A DNA stretch of 64,000 nt, from contig NC_019745.1 of assembly GCF_000317555.1 (NCBI RefSeq), forward strand, positions 3,968,001 to 4,032,000, read 5' to 3'. This document shows positions 45,926-55,473 of this stretch, piece by piece; the first letter of the stretch is position 1; the number at the start of each line of letters is the position of its first letter. Below the pieces are notes generated by a model, which worked only from the letters and a program-made list of their open reading frames with translations, did not search any database and was not told the origin of the DNA. This DNA is from Gloeocapsa sp. PCC 7428. GTDB taxonomy: Bacteria > Cyanobacteriota > Cyanobacteriia > Cyanobacteriales > Chroococcidiopsidaceae. Made by a program: the position numbers and the translations under genes.

Positions 45926-47437
45926 ATGCCAAGCCGTCAAAAAGGCAATAGCACATCTCGGATCGTTGTTGTTGGTGCTGGAATTGGTGGACTCACCGCA
46001 GGTGCATTATTAGCGCATCGTGGCTATCAAGTTTTAGTGGTCGATCAGGCGTTAGTTCCAGGAGGCTGTGCTTCTACATTCAAGCGCAAAGGATTCACCT
46101 TTGATGTAGGTGCAACGCAAGTAGCGGGACTCGAACCTGGGGGAATTCATCATCGCATCTTTAGTGAACTTGAAATTGATTTACCACACGCAACTCCTTG
46201 CGATCCGGCGTGTGCAGTCTATCTCCCTGGAGAAACACAGCCGATTAACGTATGGCGCGATGCCGAAAAGTGGCAAACCGAACGTCAACGGCAATTTCCT
46301 GGTAGCGAACCATTTTGGCAGTTAATCGCAACTTTATTTAAAGCAAGCTGGGCATTTCAGGGACGCGATCCGGTATTACCACCGCGCAATATGTGGGATT
46401 TGTGGCAACTTGCAACGGCGGTACGCCCTGGAACTTTAGTGACTTTACCGTTTACATTGATGACGGTAGGTGATGCGCTACGGGCGTATGGCTTAGGAAA
46501 CGACGATCGCTTGAGAACATTTTTAGACTTGCAACTCAAGCTTTATTCGCAGGTAGATGCAGAAGAAACCGCGTTACTTTACGCGGCGACGGCGTTGAGC
46601 GTATCGCAGTTACCACGGGGATTGTATCATCTAGAAGGTAGTATGCAGGTGTTGAGCGATCGCCTCGTATCTGCCTTAGAAAGAGATGGCGGCAAACTCC
46701 TGATGCGCCATACAGTAGAACAGATCCAAGTAGAAAATAATAAAGCAACTGGTGTCGTTATCCGCGATCAAAAAACGGGTGAAACTTGGACAGAACCAGC
46801 CGATCATGTTGTTACAAACGTTACGGTGCAAAACTTGGTACAGTTGTTAGGTGAAAATGCCCCTAGTGGTTACAAAAAACGCGTAGACAAATTACCCCAA
46901 GCTTCCGGTGCGTTTGTCGTGTACTTGGGTGTAGAAGAAAGTGCAATTCCTGCTGGATGTCCGCCACATCTGCAATTTATGTATAATGCTGATGGTCCGA
47001 TTGGCGATAATAATTCGTTGTTTGTTTCGGTAAGTCGTCCTGGTGACGGTCGCGCCCCAGAAGGAAAAAGAACAATTATTGCTTCTTCGTTTGTCGATCC
47101 GTTACCATGGTGGCGCTGTCATGATTATGCGGCAATGAAAGCGAAGTATACGCAAGAGGCAATTTCTAAACTTGGTCAATTTTTCCATTTAACACCAGAA
47201 ACGATTATTCACGTAGAAGCCGCAACGCCGCGCACTTTTGCTAGATACACAGCAAGAGATCAAGGTATTGTTGGCGGTATTGGTCAGAGGATACCGACTT
47301 TTGGTCCGTTTGGTTTTGCGAATCGGACGCCGATCGCGCATTTGTGGTTGGTTGGTGACTCAACGCATCCTGGGGAAGGAACTGCGGGTGTCAGTTACTC
47401 GGCGCTGACGGTTGTGAGGCAGATCGAGAGATCTTAA
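45926..47437 (+). CDS. crtD: Carotenoid C-3',4' desaturase, CrtD-type (CrtI/CrtH superfamily)
   Basis: 503 residues of the phytoene-desaturase/isomerase superfamily. The N-terminal FAD motif VVVGAGIGGLTAGALLA is at residues 15-31, followed by PGGCASTFKRKGFTFDVGAT. The GLYHLEGSMQVLSDRLV region and the C-terminal dinucleotide-site WLVGDSTHPGEGTAGVSYS match. The stretch DVGATQVAGLEPGGIH resembles cyanobacterial CrtD, which desaturates myxol precursors in myxoxanthophyll synthesis. CrtH (carotene isomerase) is the main alternative and shares the fold; CrtD fits better on the GGIH and length features, but I cannot align it here. Confidence 0.75.
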   Translation: MPSRQKGNSTSRIVVVGAGIGGLTAGALLAHRGYQVLVVDQALVPGGCASTFKRKGFTFDVGATQVAGLEPGGIHHRIFSELEIDLPHATPCDPACAVYLPGETQPINVWRDAEKWQTERQRQFPGSEPFWQLIATLFKASWAFQGRDPVLPPRNMWDLWQLATAVRPGTLVTLPFTLMTVGDALRAYGLGNDDRLRTFLDLQLKLYSQVDAEETALLYAATALSVSQLPRGLYHLEGSMQVLSDRLVSALERDGGKLLMRHTVEQIQVENNKATGVVIRDQKTGETWTEPADHVVTNVTVQNLVQLLGENAPSGYKKRVDKLPQASGAFVVYLGVEESAIPAGCPPHLQFMYNADGPIGDNNSLFVSVSRPGDGRAPEGKRTIIASSFVDPLPWWRCHDYAAMKAKYTQEAISKLGQFFHLTPETIIHVEAATPRTFARYTARDQGIVGGIGQRIPTFGPFGFANRTPIAHLWLVGDSTHPGEGTAGVSYSALTVVRQIERS

Positions 47438-47526
47438 TGTTCGATCAAAGTCTTATTATTGGGTCTGAACTTCTCATGTACCAATAACTCTAACTCGATC
47501 CTATTTCACTAATCACTTACCTCTAC

Positions 47527-49269
47527 TTAGGCTGTTGTTGGTTGTTTCATTTGCGATTCTAGAATTGAACCATAAAGTATACTGGTGCGCATCAAATCCT
47601 CATGCGTTCCTTGGGCGACTAAGTGTCCTTTGTCCATGAGTAAGATGCGATCGGCGTTGCGGACAGTGCTGATCCTTTGGGCAATGACAAAAGATGTGCA
47701 AGTTTTGCGGCGCATTAAGTCATCTAAAGCTTCTTGAATATCAGCCGCTGTTTTGGCATCAACTGCTGAGGTACTGTCATCCAGAATTAAAATGCGGTAG
47801 TTGGTGAGGAGAGTCCGCGCGATCGCAATTCTTTGTTTTTGTCCTCCTGATAACCCTACACCGCGTTCGCCGACAATTGTATCGTAGCCGTCGGGTAAAC
47901 TCGCGATAAAGTCATGGATTTGAGCCGTTTTAGCAACGTCGATGACTTTTTCTAAGGGGGCATTTGGTTCTGCGTAGGCGATATTATCGCGAATTGTACC
48001 AGAAAAGAGCGTTGTTTCTTGAAAGACAATACCAATGTGCGATCGCAAGCTTTCTAACTGAAAATCGCGCACGTCACGCCCATCAATTCGGACTGCGCCG
48101 GCAGTGACATCGTAGAAGCGAGGGATGAGGTTCATAATCGTACTTTTACCCGAACCTGTCATGCCGAGGATGGCGATTAATTCTTGAGGTTTAGTTTCAA
48201 ACGAAATGCCTTTGAGAGCCTCTGTCGTCGCTCCTGGATAGCGGAAATGGACATTTTCAAAGGTGATACGACCCCCACATCTTTCAAACGGTACAGCATG
48301 AGGGCGATCGCGAATTTCAATTTCCGCATCGACAACTTCATAGACACGTTCAGCAGAAGCAGCAGCTTGGGCGATCGCAGGGGCGGCGAAACCGATGAGC
48401 AAAATTGGTTGCAGGATAAACAATAGATAAGAGTTAAACGCGACTAATTCACCAATCGAAAATGTCCCGCCAATCACCTGAATTCCACCGACACCAACAA
48501 CAACGACGGTGATTAGGTTACTGAGTAGAAAAATCCACGGAAACGTATTGCGAATCGCGGCGATCGTCTTCATATTAACTTTCACCAAGTCATCGTTTAG
48601 CTTGGTATACCGTGCCATTTCTATCGGTTCGCGCACAAAAGCTTTGACAACGCGAACTCCAAAAATATTCTCTTGCAAAACTGCGTTGAGATCTCCAAGT
48701 CGTTCTTGTACTTGACCAAACAGCTTTTGATTTTTAATGAGAAATCGTGCCAAGATCATCGCGGCGATGGGAACTAAACCCAACGTAATTAATGCTAATT
48801 GCCAGTTCATCACAATCAGAATCGTTGCGATGGTTATTAACGTGACGACAGCACCAACCACTTGAATCAAACTTGTCCCGACAAAAGTCCGAATTTGTTC
48901 GACATCGCTGGTAATCCGCGTCAGTAACTGCGAGGTTTGTGCTTGATCGTGATAACTAAAACTGAGATTTTGGATTTTTCTAAAAATTTTGTTGCGCAAA
49001 TCGTAGGCGACGCCTTGGGAAACCTTTTCTGCCCAAAAAGTTTGTCCAAAATTAAATAAGCCGCGCCCGATCGCGACCAAAACCATCGCGCCAGCAACTT
49101 CAAAAATGACTTGATAGTCGAAGCTGGCAATACCTTGGTCAATACCCCAGCGAAATAGTTGCGGAGTAATAGCATTCGCTGCTGTTAGCAGTAATAAGCT
49201 AATTAATGCTCCAGTCGCAATCAGCCAGTAATGTTTGAGACTTCCGAGGACGCGGTTGAGAGATTGCAT
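47527..49269 (-). CDS. ABC transporter, fused permease and ATPase (MsbA-like exporter)
   Basis: 580 residues from the ATG at 49269 (MQSLNRVLGS); the frame is open 28 codons more. Six membrane helices lie in residues about 18-290, then the ATPase: Walker A GMTGSGKST, Q-loop IGIVFQETTLF, signature LSGGQKQRIA, Walker B RILILDDSTSAVD, and the H-loop as VIAQRIS, where glutamine replaces the usual histidine in AHRLS. As a half-transporter homodimer it would export a lipid or drug. The catalytic residue after Walker B is aspartate instead of the usual glutamate (LDDST), as in degenerate subunits. It is convergent with crtD. Confidence 0.9.
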   Translation of the reverse strand: MQSLNRVLGSLKHYWLIATGALISLLLLTAANAITPQLFRWGIDQGIASFDYQVIFEVAGAMVLVAIGRGLFNFGQTFWAEKVSQGVAYDLRNKIFRKIQNLSFSYHDQAQTSQLLTRITSDVEQIRTFVGTSLIQVVGAVVTLITIATILIVMNWQLALITLGLVPIAAMILARFLIKNQKLFGQVQERLGDLNAVLQENIFGVRVVKAFVREPIEMARYTKLNDDLVKVNMKTIAAIRNTFPWIFLLSNLITVVVVGVGGIQVIGGTFSIGELVAFNSYLLFILQPILLIGFAAPAIAQAAASAERVYEVVDAEIEIRDRPHAVPFERCGGRITFENVHFRYPGATTEALKGISFETKPQELIAILGMTGSGKSTIMNLIPRFYDVTAGAVRIDGRDVRDFQLESLRSHIGIVFQETTLFSGTIRDNIAYAEPNAPLEKVIDVAKTAQIHDFIASLPDGYDTIVGERGVGLSGGQKQRIAIARTLLTNYRILILDDSTSAVDAKTAADIQEALDDLMRRKTCTSFVIAQRISTVRNADRILLMDKGHLVAQGTHEDLMRTSILYGSILESQMKQPTTA

Positions 49270-49405
49270 AAAATAATGTGTATCACACCTTATATTTATA
49301 ATGAAATGCAAGCCGCTTAGGGCAAGTTGAGCGATCAATGATTGCTGCTGCACGGAAAAATCATGCTAGATAAAAAATAGCAACCACGCAGGGTAAAGAA
49401 CGTAG

Positions 49406-50047
49406 ATGAGTGCCAACGAGCGATACTACAGAGTTTTGGGACTAGAACCAGGTGCAACACTTGAAGAAGTGAACCAAGCTTATAAAGATTTGGCATTTAT
49501 TTGGCATCCGGATCGGATTCCTAAAGATAATCCGCGACTGCAACAAAAAGCAAACGAGTTTCTCAAAGAAATTAATACAGCGCGCGATCGCCTGCGATCG
49601 CATCTTCAACAAAAAACCGTCACTACTCCACCGCCAGCCTCACCACCACCGTCATATCGTCCCCCTCGCCCGCAATCAAGTGATACTCGCTATTGGGGTG
49701 CAGATTTTAAACGCGCCAACTTGAAAGAAAAAGATCTTTCGGGTCGAGATTTTCGCAATGCTAATTTTACTGGTGCAAATCTCAGCGATGCTTTTATGCA
49801 TAAAGTTAATCTCAGTGGCGCAAATTTATTTCAAGCAAATTTGTTTCGCGCGAATCTCTTGCAGGCTAACCTTAGTCATGCGAATCTTCGCGAAGCCAAT
49901 TTAGTGGGTGCTGACTTGAGTGGTTCTGATTTGAGTGGTGCTGATTTACGGGGGGCGCGGATTGGCGTTGGCGATCGCATTTTAGTAAAACTTACTGGTG
50001 CGCGCTTAACAGGAACGATTATGCCTGATGGCACAGTTCATCAGTAG
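49406..50047 (+). CDS. DnaJ-domain pentapeptide-repeat protein
   Basis: 213 residues: J domain (1-65) with the Hsp70-stimulating HPD motif (FIWHPDRIP), a Pro/Ser-rich linker (68-95), then about fifteen pentapeptides of the A(D/N)LxX type (ANLKE, ANFTG, ANLSD, ANLFQ, ANLLQ, ADLSG) from about 100 to 195 forming a right-handed quadrilateral helix. Pentapeptide proteins are abundant in cyanobacteria and mostly of unknown function. The J domain could bring DnaK to a target held by the repeat face. It is divergent from the ABC exporter. Confidence 0.9.
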   Translation: MSANERYYRVLGLEPGATLEEVNQAYKDLAFIWHPDRIPKDNPRLQQKANEFLKEINTARDRLRSHLQQKTVTTPPPASPPPSYRPPRPQSSDTRYWGADFKRANLKEKDLSGRDFRNANFTGANLSDAFMHKVNLSGANLFQANLFRANLLQANLSHANLREANLVGADLSGSDLSGADLRGARIGVGDRILVKLTGARLTGTIMPDGTVHQ

Positions 50048-50061
50048 TTGGTAAAAGCCGA

Positions 50062-50190
50062 CTGAATAAATTCGCAGCTAAACAAAAGAAAGTCCACCTG
50101 CCTGTGGACTAGTTAATATTTTGCACCTTCGTTTGGGTAGCCCCGAAGAAAGTCGAAGGGTATCTGTCTTTAATGCATGAACTTGCAAAA
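50062..50190. repeat. MITE-like element, copy C
   Basis: It shares CTGAATAAATTCGCAGCTAA with copy A, carries the AGTCCAC/GTGGACT hairpin (50091-50110) that is also in copy D, and GTAGCCCCGAAGAAAGTCGAAGG matches the reverse of copy D. The terminal repeats are eroded and borders are approximate. Confidence 0.6.
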
Positions 50191-50282
50191 TTTCAGCTTC
50201 TAATCGTGACACTATAGTTCATTTGTACTAATATAACAATGATAATGACTCGGCAATTTACCTAAACTTGTCTTTAGCTAGC

Positions 50283-50792
50283 ATGAGAAGAATTAAAGCA
50301 AGACGCAAATACCTTTCCAAGCAAAGCACGCCCAGTAAGCGATCGCTACAATTGCCAATCCGCCAACCGCAGCAGAACAAAAACGCCATCCAACCGATCC
50401 AACCACAGCTCCTACACGAAGATACACCGCAACGAGCAACAGGATGGCAACGCCTAGCCGCACAAGCCCAAAGAATCAACCAAATGGCGGCAGAATTGGA
50501 AGATGCAATACTAGAGTTGAAAGCGATCGCCAGTGAAGTGAATTGCGATCGCCTTGTTGACAAAAATCACGTGAAAAGTTCCTGTGAATATTTCAAAACA
50601 TCAGTTCCCTGTGTTAAACGTAAACAAGCAGGTACATTTGTCTTAACAACTCGCCAAGTTGATTTATTTCGTGCTGAACGCGAAGCTGCACAATTAGCAA
50701 ATACACTACGCAGCCTCGCTAAAAAGCGAAGAAAACTCATGTCAACATCACCGCAGCGAAACAAACTTGGTTTTCTCAGCTTGCACATTTAG
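50283..50792 (+). CDS. Conserved cyanobacterial hypothetical protein, basic
   Basis: 169 residues from the ATG at 50283; a TTG at 50268 would add five. The first about 55 residues are basic and Gln/Pro-rich (KARRKYLSK, RQPQQNKNAIQPIQPQ), followed by a helical stretch (TGWQRLAAQAQRINQMAAE) and a second helix rich in Arg/Ala (RAEREAAQLANTLRSLAKKR). No transmembrane segment, no catalytic motif. The basic character suggests nucleic-acid or membrane binding, which is a guess. I do not recognise a named family. Confidence 0.65.
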   Translation: MRRIKARRKYLSKQSTPSKRSLQLPIRQPQQNKNAIQPIQPQLLHEDTPQRATGWQRLAAQAQRINQMAAELEDAILELKAIASEVNCDRLVDKNHVKSSCEYFKTSVPCVKRKQAGTFVLTTRQVDLFRAEREAAQLANTLRSLAKKRRKLMSTSPQRNKLGFLSLHI

Positions 50793-51180
50793 CGCTGTTC
50801 ACTAGGGCTAATATTAATTCTGGCTACAGTCTCAACTTGTTAGTCTAAGAGTTTAATGACTAGTAAAGAAGTTACTCACCACTGTTGAGCAAGTTTTTAT
50901 CTATCCTAGATATATAGCAGTTAGAAATTAGCTTTTTTGAAAGCTTTGTCTTGAAAACTCCCCTCAACGCTCTTAACCCGCGCACAGGAGTTTTCGCTGT
51001 GGTAACGGAGACTCAGGATGATAAATGTCCTCATTTTAATACGTCTTGCTATAGCAGGGGTCAGGGTTAAACTTCCTTCAGGGAAATCACTATGAGCATC
51101 TATAGTGTCCTAACTCTATTGACTAGGGCTATACAAGAAGAAACGAATATACGGATCTTAGAAGCCTTTTGAGGTACACA
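50793..51180. other. Gene-free spacer with a hairpin
   Basis: 388 bases. A perfect 9-bp inverted repeat GAAAACTCC (50953-50961) / GGAGTTTTC (50987-50995) encloses 25 bases, and GGATGATAAATGTCC near 51013 forms a weaker one. Nothing else was recognised; it could host a small RNA. Confidence 0.4.
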
Positions 51181-51489
51181 GTGTTAGCGCTACTCTGGAT
51201 TATTGCTGTAGGTTTCATCCCGCCTTTACTTTCAGTATGGATTATGCGCCGTACTCAAAAAAGAATGCAAGCTGAGTTGAGACGGGCGATGACAGCAACA
51301 AATCGGATAAGGGCTAGGCGCTATCCGGTTTCTTTACCTCCAGATAGCTATTACCTAGAAGGAGTTGGGTATCTCATTGGTGACATTAGTTGTAGATTTA
51401 ATGCGAGATCGCGTTATATTCGCTGTGCTGTCAATCCTGAAGGTCCTTGTCAGGGATGTCGTCACTACGAGCAAAAAGAGGAAGTCTGA
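51181..51489 (+). CDS. DUF6464-family small membrane protein
   Basis: 102 residues from the GTG at 51181, five bases after GAGG; a TTG at 51169 would add four. A single N-terminal membrane helix (LALLWIIAVGFIPPLLSVWI) is followed by a basic region and a cysteine-containing C-terminal domain: YYLEGVGYLIGDISCRFNARS, of which YLIGDISCRFNA is diagnostic, then RCAVNPEGPCQGCRHYE. Four cysteines could bind a metal. The family is restricted to cyanobacteria and has no known role, as far as I recall. Confidence 0.8.
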   Translation: MLALLWIIAVGFIPPLLSVWIMRRTQKRMQAELRRAMTATNRIRARRYPVSLPPDSYYLEGVGYLIGDISCRFNARSRYIRCAVNPEGPCQGCRHYEQKEEV

Positions 51490-51831
51490 ATTAACACATA
51501 GAAATCAATGCTTCTTATTGTTAGTTCGTGAATGCAGAAGACAATCTTAGTTATATCGTCTGCGATTTATGACTCAAACGACATAACTTTATTTTTCCGT
51601 GACTAACACACAATATTGCTTTTGTCAATACTTTTTTGATGCTAAACTAGTAAGCCGTTCAACAGAATAGCTGCTTTTTTTCTCTTTATATTACACGTTG
51701 AGCATTTTCCCCTAAACTTTATATCATAATGCACTAAGTTGATAGGAAACTAAGTCATAGTGAGAAAACGTCGTTAAAAGTCCCAAAAATCAAAATTTTC
51801 GGCTTGATGTCACCTCAATAGTTGAATTTTG
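51490..51831. other. Gene-free spacer upstream of the GT39-like gene
   Basis: 342 AT-rich bases with no credible coding frame or known RNA. A TTGTCA/TAAACT pair near 51622-51648 has only 15 bases between its halves and is not called as a promoter. Confidence 0.4.
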
Positions 51832-53664
51832 ATGAAACCGCAATCTCGCCAAATTAAGAATAGCAATCAACATCAACAGCTTTTTCGGATGTCGTCAGTT
51901 GGTTTGCAAGTATTTCTTTTGTTGGGATGGATAATAGTTGGTAGCATTTTACGCTTGGCTAAACTAGCAGCAAAACCTCCCTGGAACGATGAATTTGCTA
52001 CTGTAGTTTTTAGTTTAGGAAATAGTTTTCGGGCTGTTCCCATCGACCAAGCGATCGCCTTAGATACCCTTTTACAACCGCTACAGCCTAATTCCAACGC
52101 CGGAGTGAATGATGTCATTCAGCATCTGATGACTGAGAGTACGCATCCACCAATCTACTTTGTCCTCATGCACCTGTGGATGAAATTATTTTCTACCGAT
52201 GATGAATTAGCTTCTTTTTGGGTAGCGCGATCGCTGAGTGTCATTTTCGGAGTTGCGGCGATTCCAGCGATTTTTGGTTTGGGTTATTTAGCTTTTCGTT
52301 CGTTAATTGTCGGGCAAATTGCAGCGGCGATGATGGCAGTGTCACCTTACGGGATTTATCAAGCACAAGAAGCCCGCCATTATACTTTAGCCATTTTACT
52401 TGTTATTGCCTCTTTATGTTGCTTAGTTTTAGCTATTCGTAATCTTCAGCGGCGCGAACGATTACCAGTTTGGGTAGTATTACTTTGGGTATTCATTAAC
52501 GCTTTGGGCATTGCTGTCCACTACTTCTTTTTTTTATCGCTCTGCGCGACAGCACTTGTGCTTCTTAGTTTTTGGATTGAAGATTTTTACAATTGGATTA
52601 AACACAGAAATGAGCTTCAAAAAGTCCCTTATTTGCAGCAACGCAATTCGTTTACATTTACGCACTGGTATCGTATTTATGCTGTCGCCATCAGTACTGT
52701 AATCTCTAATTTAGTCTGGATTCCAGTATGGCAAAGTATACCTGATAACCAAGTAACACAATGGATTTTTGAGGAAAATTCCTTTAATCTACTAGAAAGT
52801 ATTCCTCAATTCCTTGCCTGGATAATTACAATGTTCGCCTTGCTACCTATTGAAGGTGTCAATGTACCAGTAATGCTATTCTTTGGGGCTGTATTAATTG
52901 GATATGTTATCTGGCTGCTACCACTTATTATAAAAGGTATTCAAATACAAATAAGCTATCCCCCAACACGATGGGAAAATCAAGCGTTACTAAGATATTT
53001 TTTAGCGGCGATCGCACTTGTATTTACTATTTCTTTTAGCTTTGGTGCTGATTTAACTATTGCCGCAAGATACCATTTTTTCTATTTTCCTGTAGTTATA
53101 GTTTTATTAGCAGCAGCAGTCACTATCTGTTGGGATTCTAATAAAGTTTTAGAGTTTTTAGTATCAGTAGGAAATCTTCGCCAACAAACGTTAGTTTACT
53201 CGTTAAAATCAAAAGGCAAAAAAGTCGTTATTTTATTGTTTGTTATGGGATTTTTGGGAAGTATCACAGTTCTCTCCAACTTCGCTTATCAAAAACCTGA
53301 TCGCCCTGATTTATTAGTTCCAATTATAGAAAGAGTATCTCAGAATTCGACTCTTATTGCAACAACGCACTTTACTCATGAGCAAGTTGGTGAAATGATG
53401 GGGCTAGCATTAGAGTTTAAACACTATTATCCTCATCAAAATTCTTCTCCTAATTTTCCTTTATTTTTTTTAGCTCACTCAGAACAAAATTCTTCATCTA
53501 TCAAAACTTTAGAAAAAAATATATTACAACTACCAAAGCCGCTAAATTTATGGTTAGTTAACTTTTTTCCTACTATAGAACCGACAATAAGCGGTTGCTT
53601 AATTGACTCTGAAATTAGACCGAAAATGAATGGTTACAAATATCGCTTGTATCATTGTTTATAG
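51832..53664 (+). CDS. GT39-like membrane glycosyltransferase
   Basis: 610 residues from the ATG at 51832. About eleven to twelve hydrophobic helices start at residue 28. The first external loop has KPPWNDEFATVVF, with the Asp-Glu pair that GT-C enzymes (ArnT, PMT, GT39) use for the lipid-linked sugar donor. STHPPIYFVLMHLWM and SPYGIYQAQEARHYT also fit GT39-type proteins. It would transfer a sugar from a polyprenyl phosphate to a protein or lipid on the outer face of the inner membrane. The acceptor is unknown. Codon use becomes AT-rich toward the 3' end. Confidence 0.85.
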   Translation: MKPQSRQIKNSNQHQQLFRMSSVGLQVFLLLGWIIVGSILRLAKLAAKPPWNDEFATVVFSLGNSFRAVPIDQAIALDTLLQPLQPNSNAGVNDVIQHLMTESTHPPIYFVLMHLWMKLFSTDDELASFWVARSLSVIFGVAAIPAIFGLGYLAFRSLIVGQIAAAMMAVSPYGIYQAQEARHYTLAILLVIASLCCLVLAIRNLQRRERLPVWVVLLWVFINALGIAVHYFFFLSLCATALVLLSFWIEDFYNWIKHRNELQKVPYLQQRNSFTFTHWYRIYAVAISTVISNLVWIPVWQSIPDNQVTQWIFEENSFNLLESIPQFLAWIITMFALLPIEGVNVPVMLFFGAVLIGYVIWLLPLIIKGIQIQISYPPTRWENQALLRYFLAAIALVFTISFSFGADLTIAARYHFFYFPVVIVLLAAAVTICWDSNKVLEFLVSVGNLRQQTLVYSLKSKGKKVVILLFVMGFLGSITVLSNFAYQKPDRPDLLVPIIERVSQNSTLIATTHFTHEQVGEMMGLALEFKHYYPHQNSSPNFPLFFLAHSEQNSSSIKTLEKNILQLPKPLNLWLVNFFPTIEPTISGCLIDSEIRPKMNGYKYRLYHCL

Positions 53665-54438
53665 TTTATAAATTGTATTATTCTTGCTCGTCCTAGCTGA
53701 ATAATGATCTTTTCTTATCAAAAGACTTATTTATTATATAAGGTAAATATAATGAGAATTTGTAAAAAACATCTTTGATTGTTTTAGATTTTTAGTTTCA
53801 TAAGTAACTTGCAATATCAGAAATACAGCATTTTTATTGAGAACTTAGGAGAAGCTAAGAGCGATCGTACTCTTTCCTAGCCTCTACTACACCCGATAAA
53901 TATGTAACTTCATTTTTTGCAGGCTACTGTTTTTACAGGAACTCAGTATCTTTGTCAAAAATCTATATAGCCTTCGCTGCGGTGACATTTAAGTTATAAA
54001 ATATACTTGAATACACGCATATGTGCTTTGTTGAGTGTCAGCTTTCAGTCATGTCCGAATGTTTCTCTTGCATTCGACAATTCCTCGTCGCTGTACGATC
54101 ATTGTAAATACGCGACACTGATGCTTGCGAAGCTCATGTATGCCTCGCTCAGATGATTAGATAATTGTCAAGGTCAAGCTAGACTACAGCAACTATAAAT
54201 AATATATATTGAGGTGCAAGAAATAATAGAAATATAAAGTAAATAGCAACAAAATGAAAATATCTTCGGTCTATTGATATCACTGATAAATTTACTCTGA
54301 TTAGAAATAGCTATGTTATATGAGAAACTAGATTAATACAACTATAGTAATTAATTTACCTACTTCTTACATTTTGGCAAAGGCAAGACTTCAGCCTTAG
54401 ATAGAACCTATCTAGATACTGTTCATTACAAGCAAAAC
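53665..54438. other. Largest gene-free spacer in the window
   Basis: 774 AT-rich bases, with stops in all six frames and no credible gene. It should contain the promoter of the secretion locus that follows. Short inverted words are present but no strong terminator, tRNA or known regulatory RNA was recognised. Confidence 0.5.
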
Positions 54439-55197
54439 ATGGAATCCACATCATTTTTGATAGTTGACGATCAACCAATCACTCTTTCTCAAGCACTTAA
54501 ATATCTTCAAACATCTGGCAAGCTTCAACCTTTTATTTTAGAAATTCTCCGCCAACGAATACTAGAAACAGAACTAAACACACGCAAAGACCTTGAAATT
54601 AATCCTGGAGTCATTGAGCAAGCTATAATTGATTTTCGGTTGCAACAGCAACTCACTGACCCAAATATCTTTCAAGAGTGGTTGATAAACAATGGCTTAG
54701 ACTATCCAACTTTTCACCAACAAGTGGTTTTCAACTTCAAACTAGAAAAATTGAGAAATATTATCACCGAACCACGAGTGCAAGAGTATTTTATTGAGCA
54801 AAAGATTTTTCTAGACCGCGTAGTCTTGTCTCGAATCGTGGTGAAGGAACAAGAATTAGCCGAAGAACTCAAAAGCCAAATTTTAGAAGGAGCTAGATTT
54901 GAGCAACTTGCTCAAGAGTACTCGGTGACTGACGATCGCATTGTCAATGGGATGATGGGACCAATTAGTCGGGGTCAATTACCTGACGCGCTGCGGGCTT
55001 TAATTGAGTTAGTCAATCCTGGTGAAGTTGTAGGACCCATTGAAATTGATGAATGGTATTGTCTATTTCGAGTCGAGCAATTCATTCCTGCTGCCTTGGA
55101 AGGGACAGTTAAGCAAGAATTAGAAAATCAGCTTTTTGAACAATGGCTTGGTGAAAAAATGCAGAAGCTGAATATTAAGCTGCAAGTTGATTCATAA
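54439..55197 (+). CDS. Parvulin-type (PpiC) peptidyl-prolyl isomerase of a secretion locus
   Basis: 252 residues. The N-terminal half (1-125) is a SurA/PrsA-like helical chaperone region (LQPFILEILRQRILETELNTR). The C-terminal half is a PpiC domain: LDRVVLSRIVVKEQELAEEL, FEQLAQEYSVTDDRIVNGMMG, RGQLPDALRALIELVNPGEVVGP. There is no signal peptide, so it acts in the cytoplasm. In cyanobacteria such genes stand next to type I ABC exporters, where they are thought to keep cargo export-competent. The ABC gene follows 276 bases downstream. Confidence 0.85.
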   Translation: MESTSFLIVDDQPITLSQALKYLQTSGKLQPFILEILRQRILETELNTRKDLEINPGVIEQAIIDFRLQQQLTDPNIFQEWLINNGLDYPTFHQQVVFNFKLEKLRNIITEPRVQEYFIEQKIFLDRVVLSRIVVKEQELAEELKSQILEGARFEQLAQEYSVTDDRIVNGMMGPISRGQLPDALRALIELVNPGEVVGPIEIDEWYCLFRVEQFIPAALEGTVKQELENQLFEQWLGEKMQKLNIKLQVDS

Positions 55198-55473
55198 AGC
55201 GTAGAGCTTGAGGTTATTATTATCTTAGCAGATTTACTAGATTAAATCTAAATAAATTTTGTCAGGATACTAATAGCTAAAAAGAATGCACAGACTCAAT
55301 TTAAGCATTTCAAAAAAATAATTTTGCAGCACTCGTTGCTAGGCACTTAACGAGTGGCAAAACTTTGTGATTTAGTAGTTTCACAAACTTATCAAAATTT
55401 ACCACAGCCAATTGTATTCAATGTATCTTTCCTCGACTGCGATCGCAGGGTTTCTAGCTCTCGTGAGGTTTCT

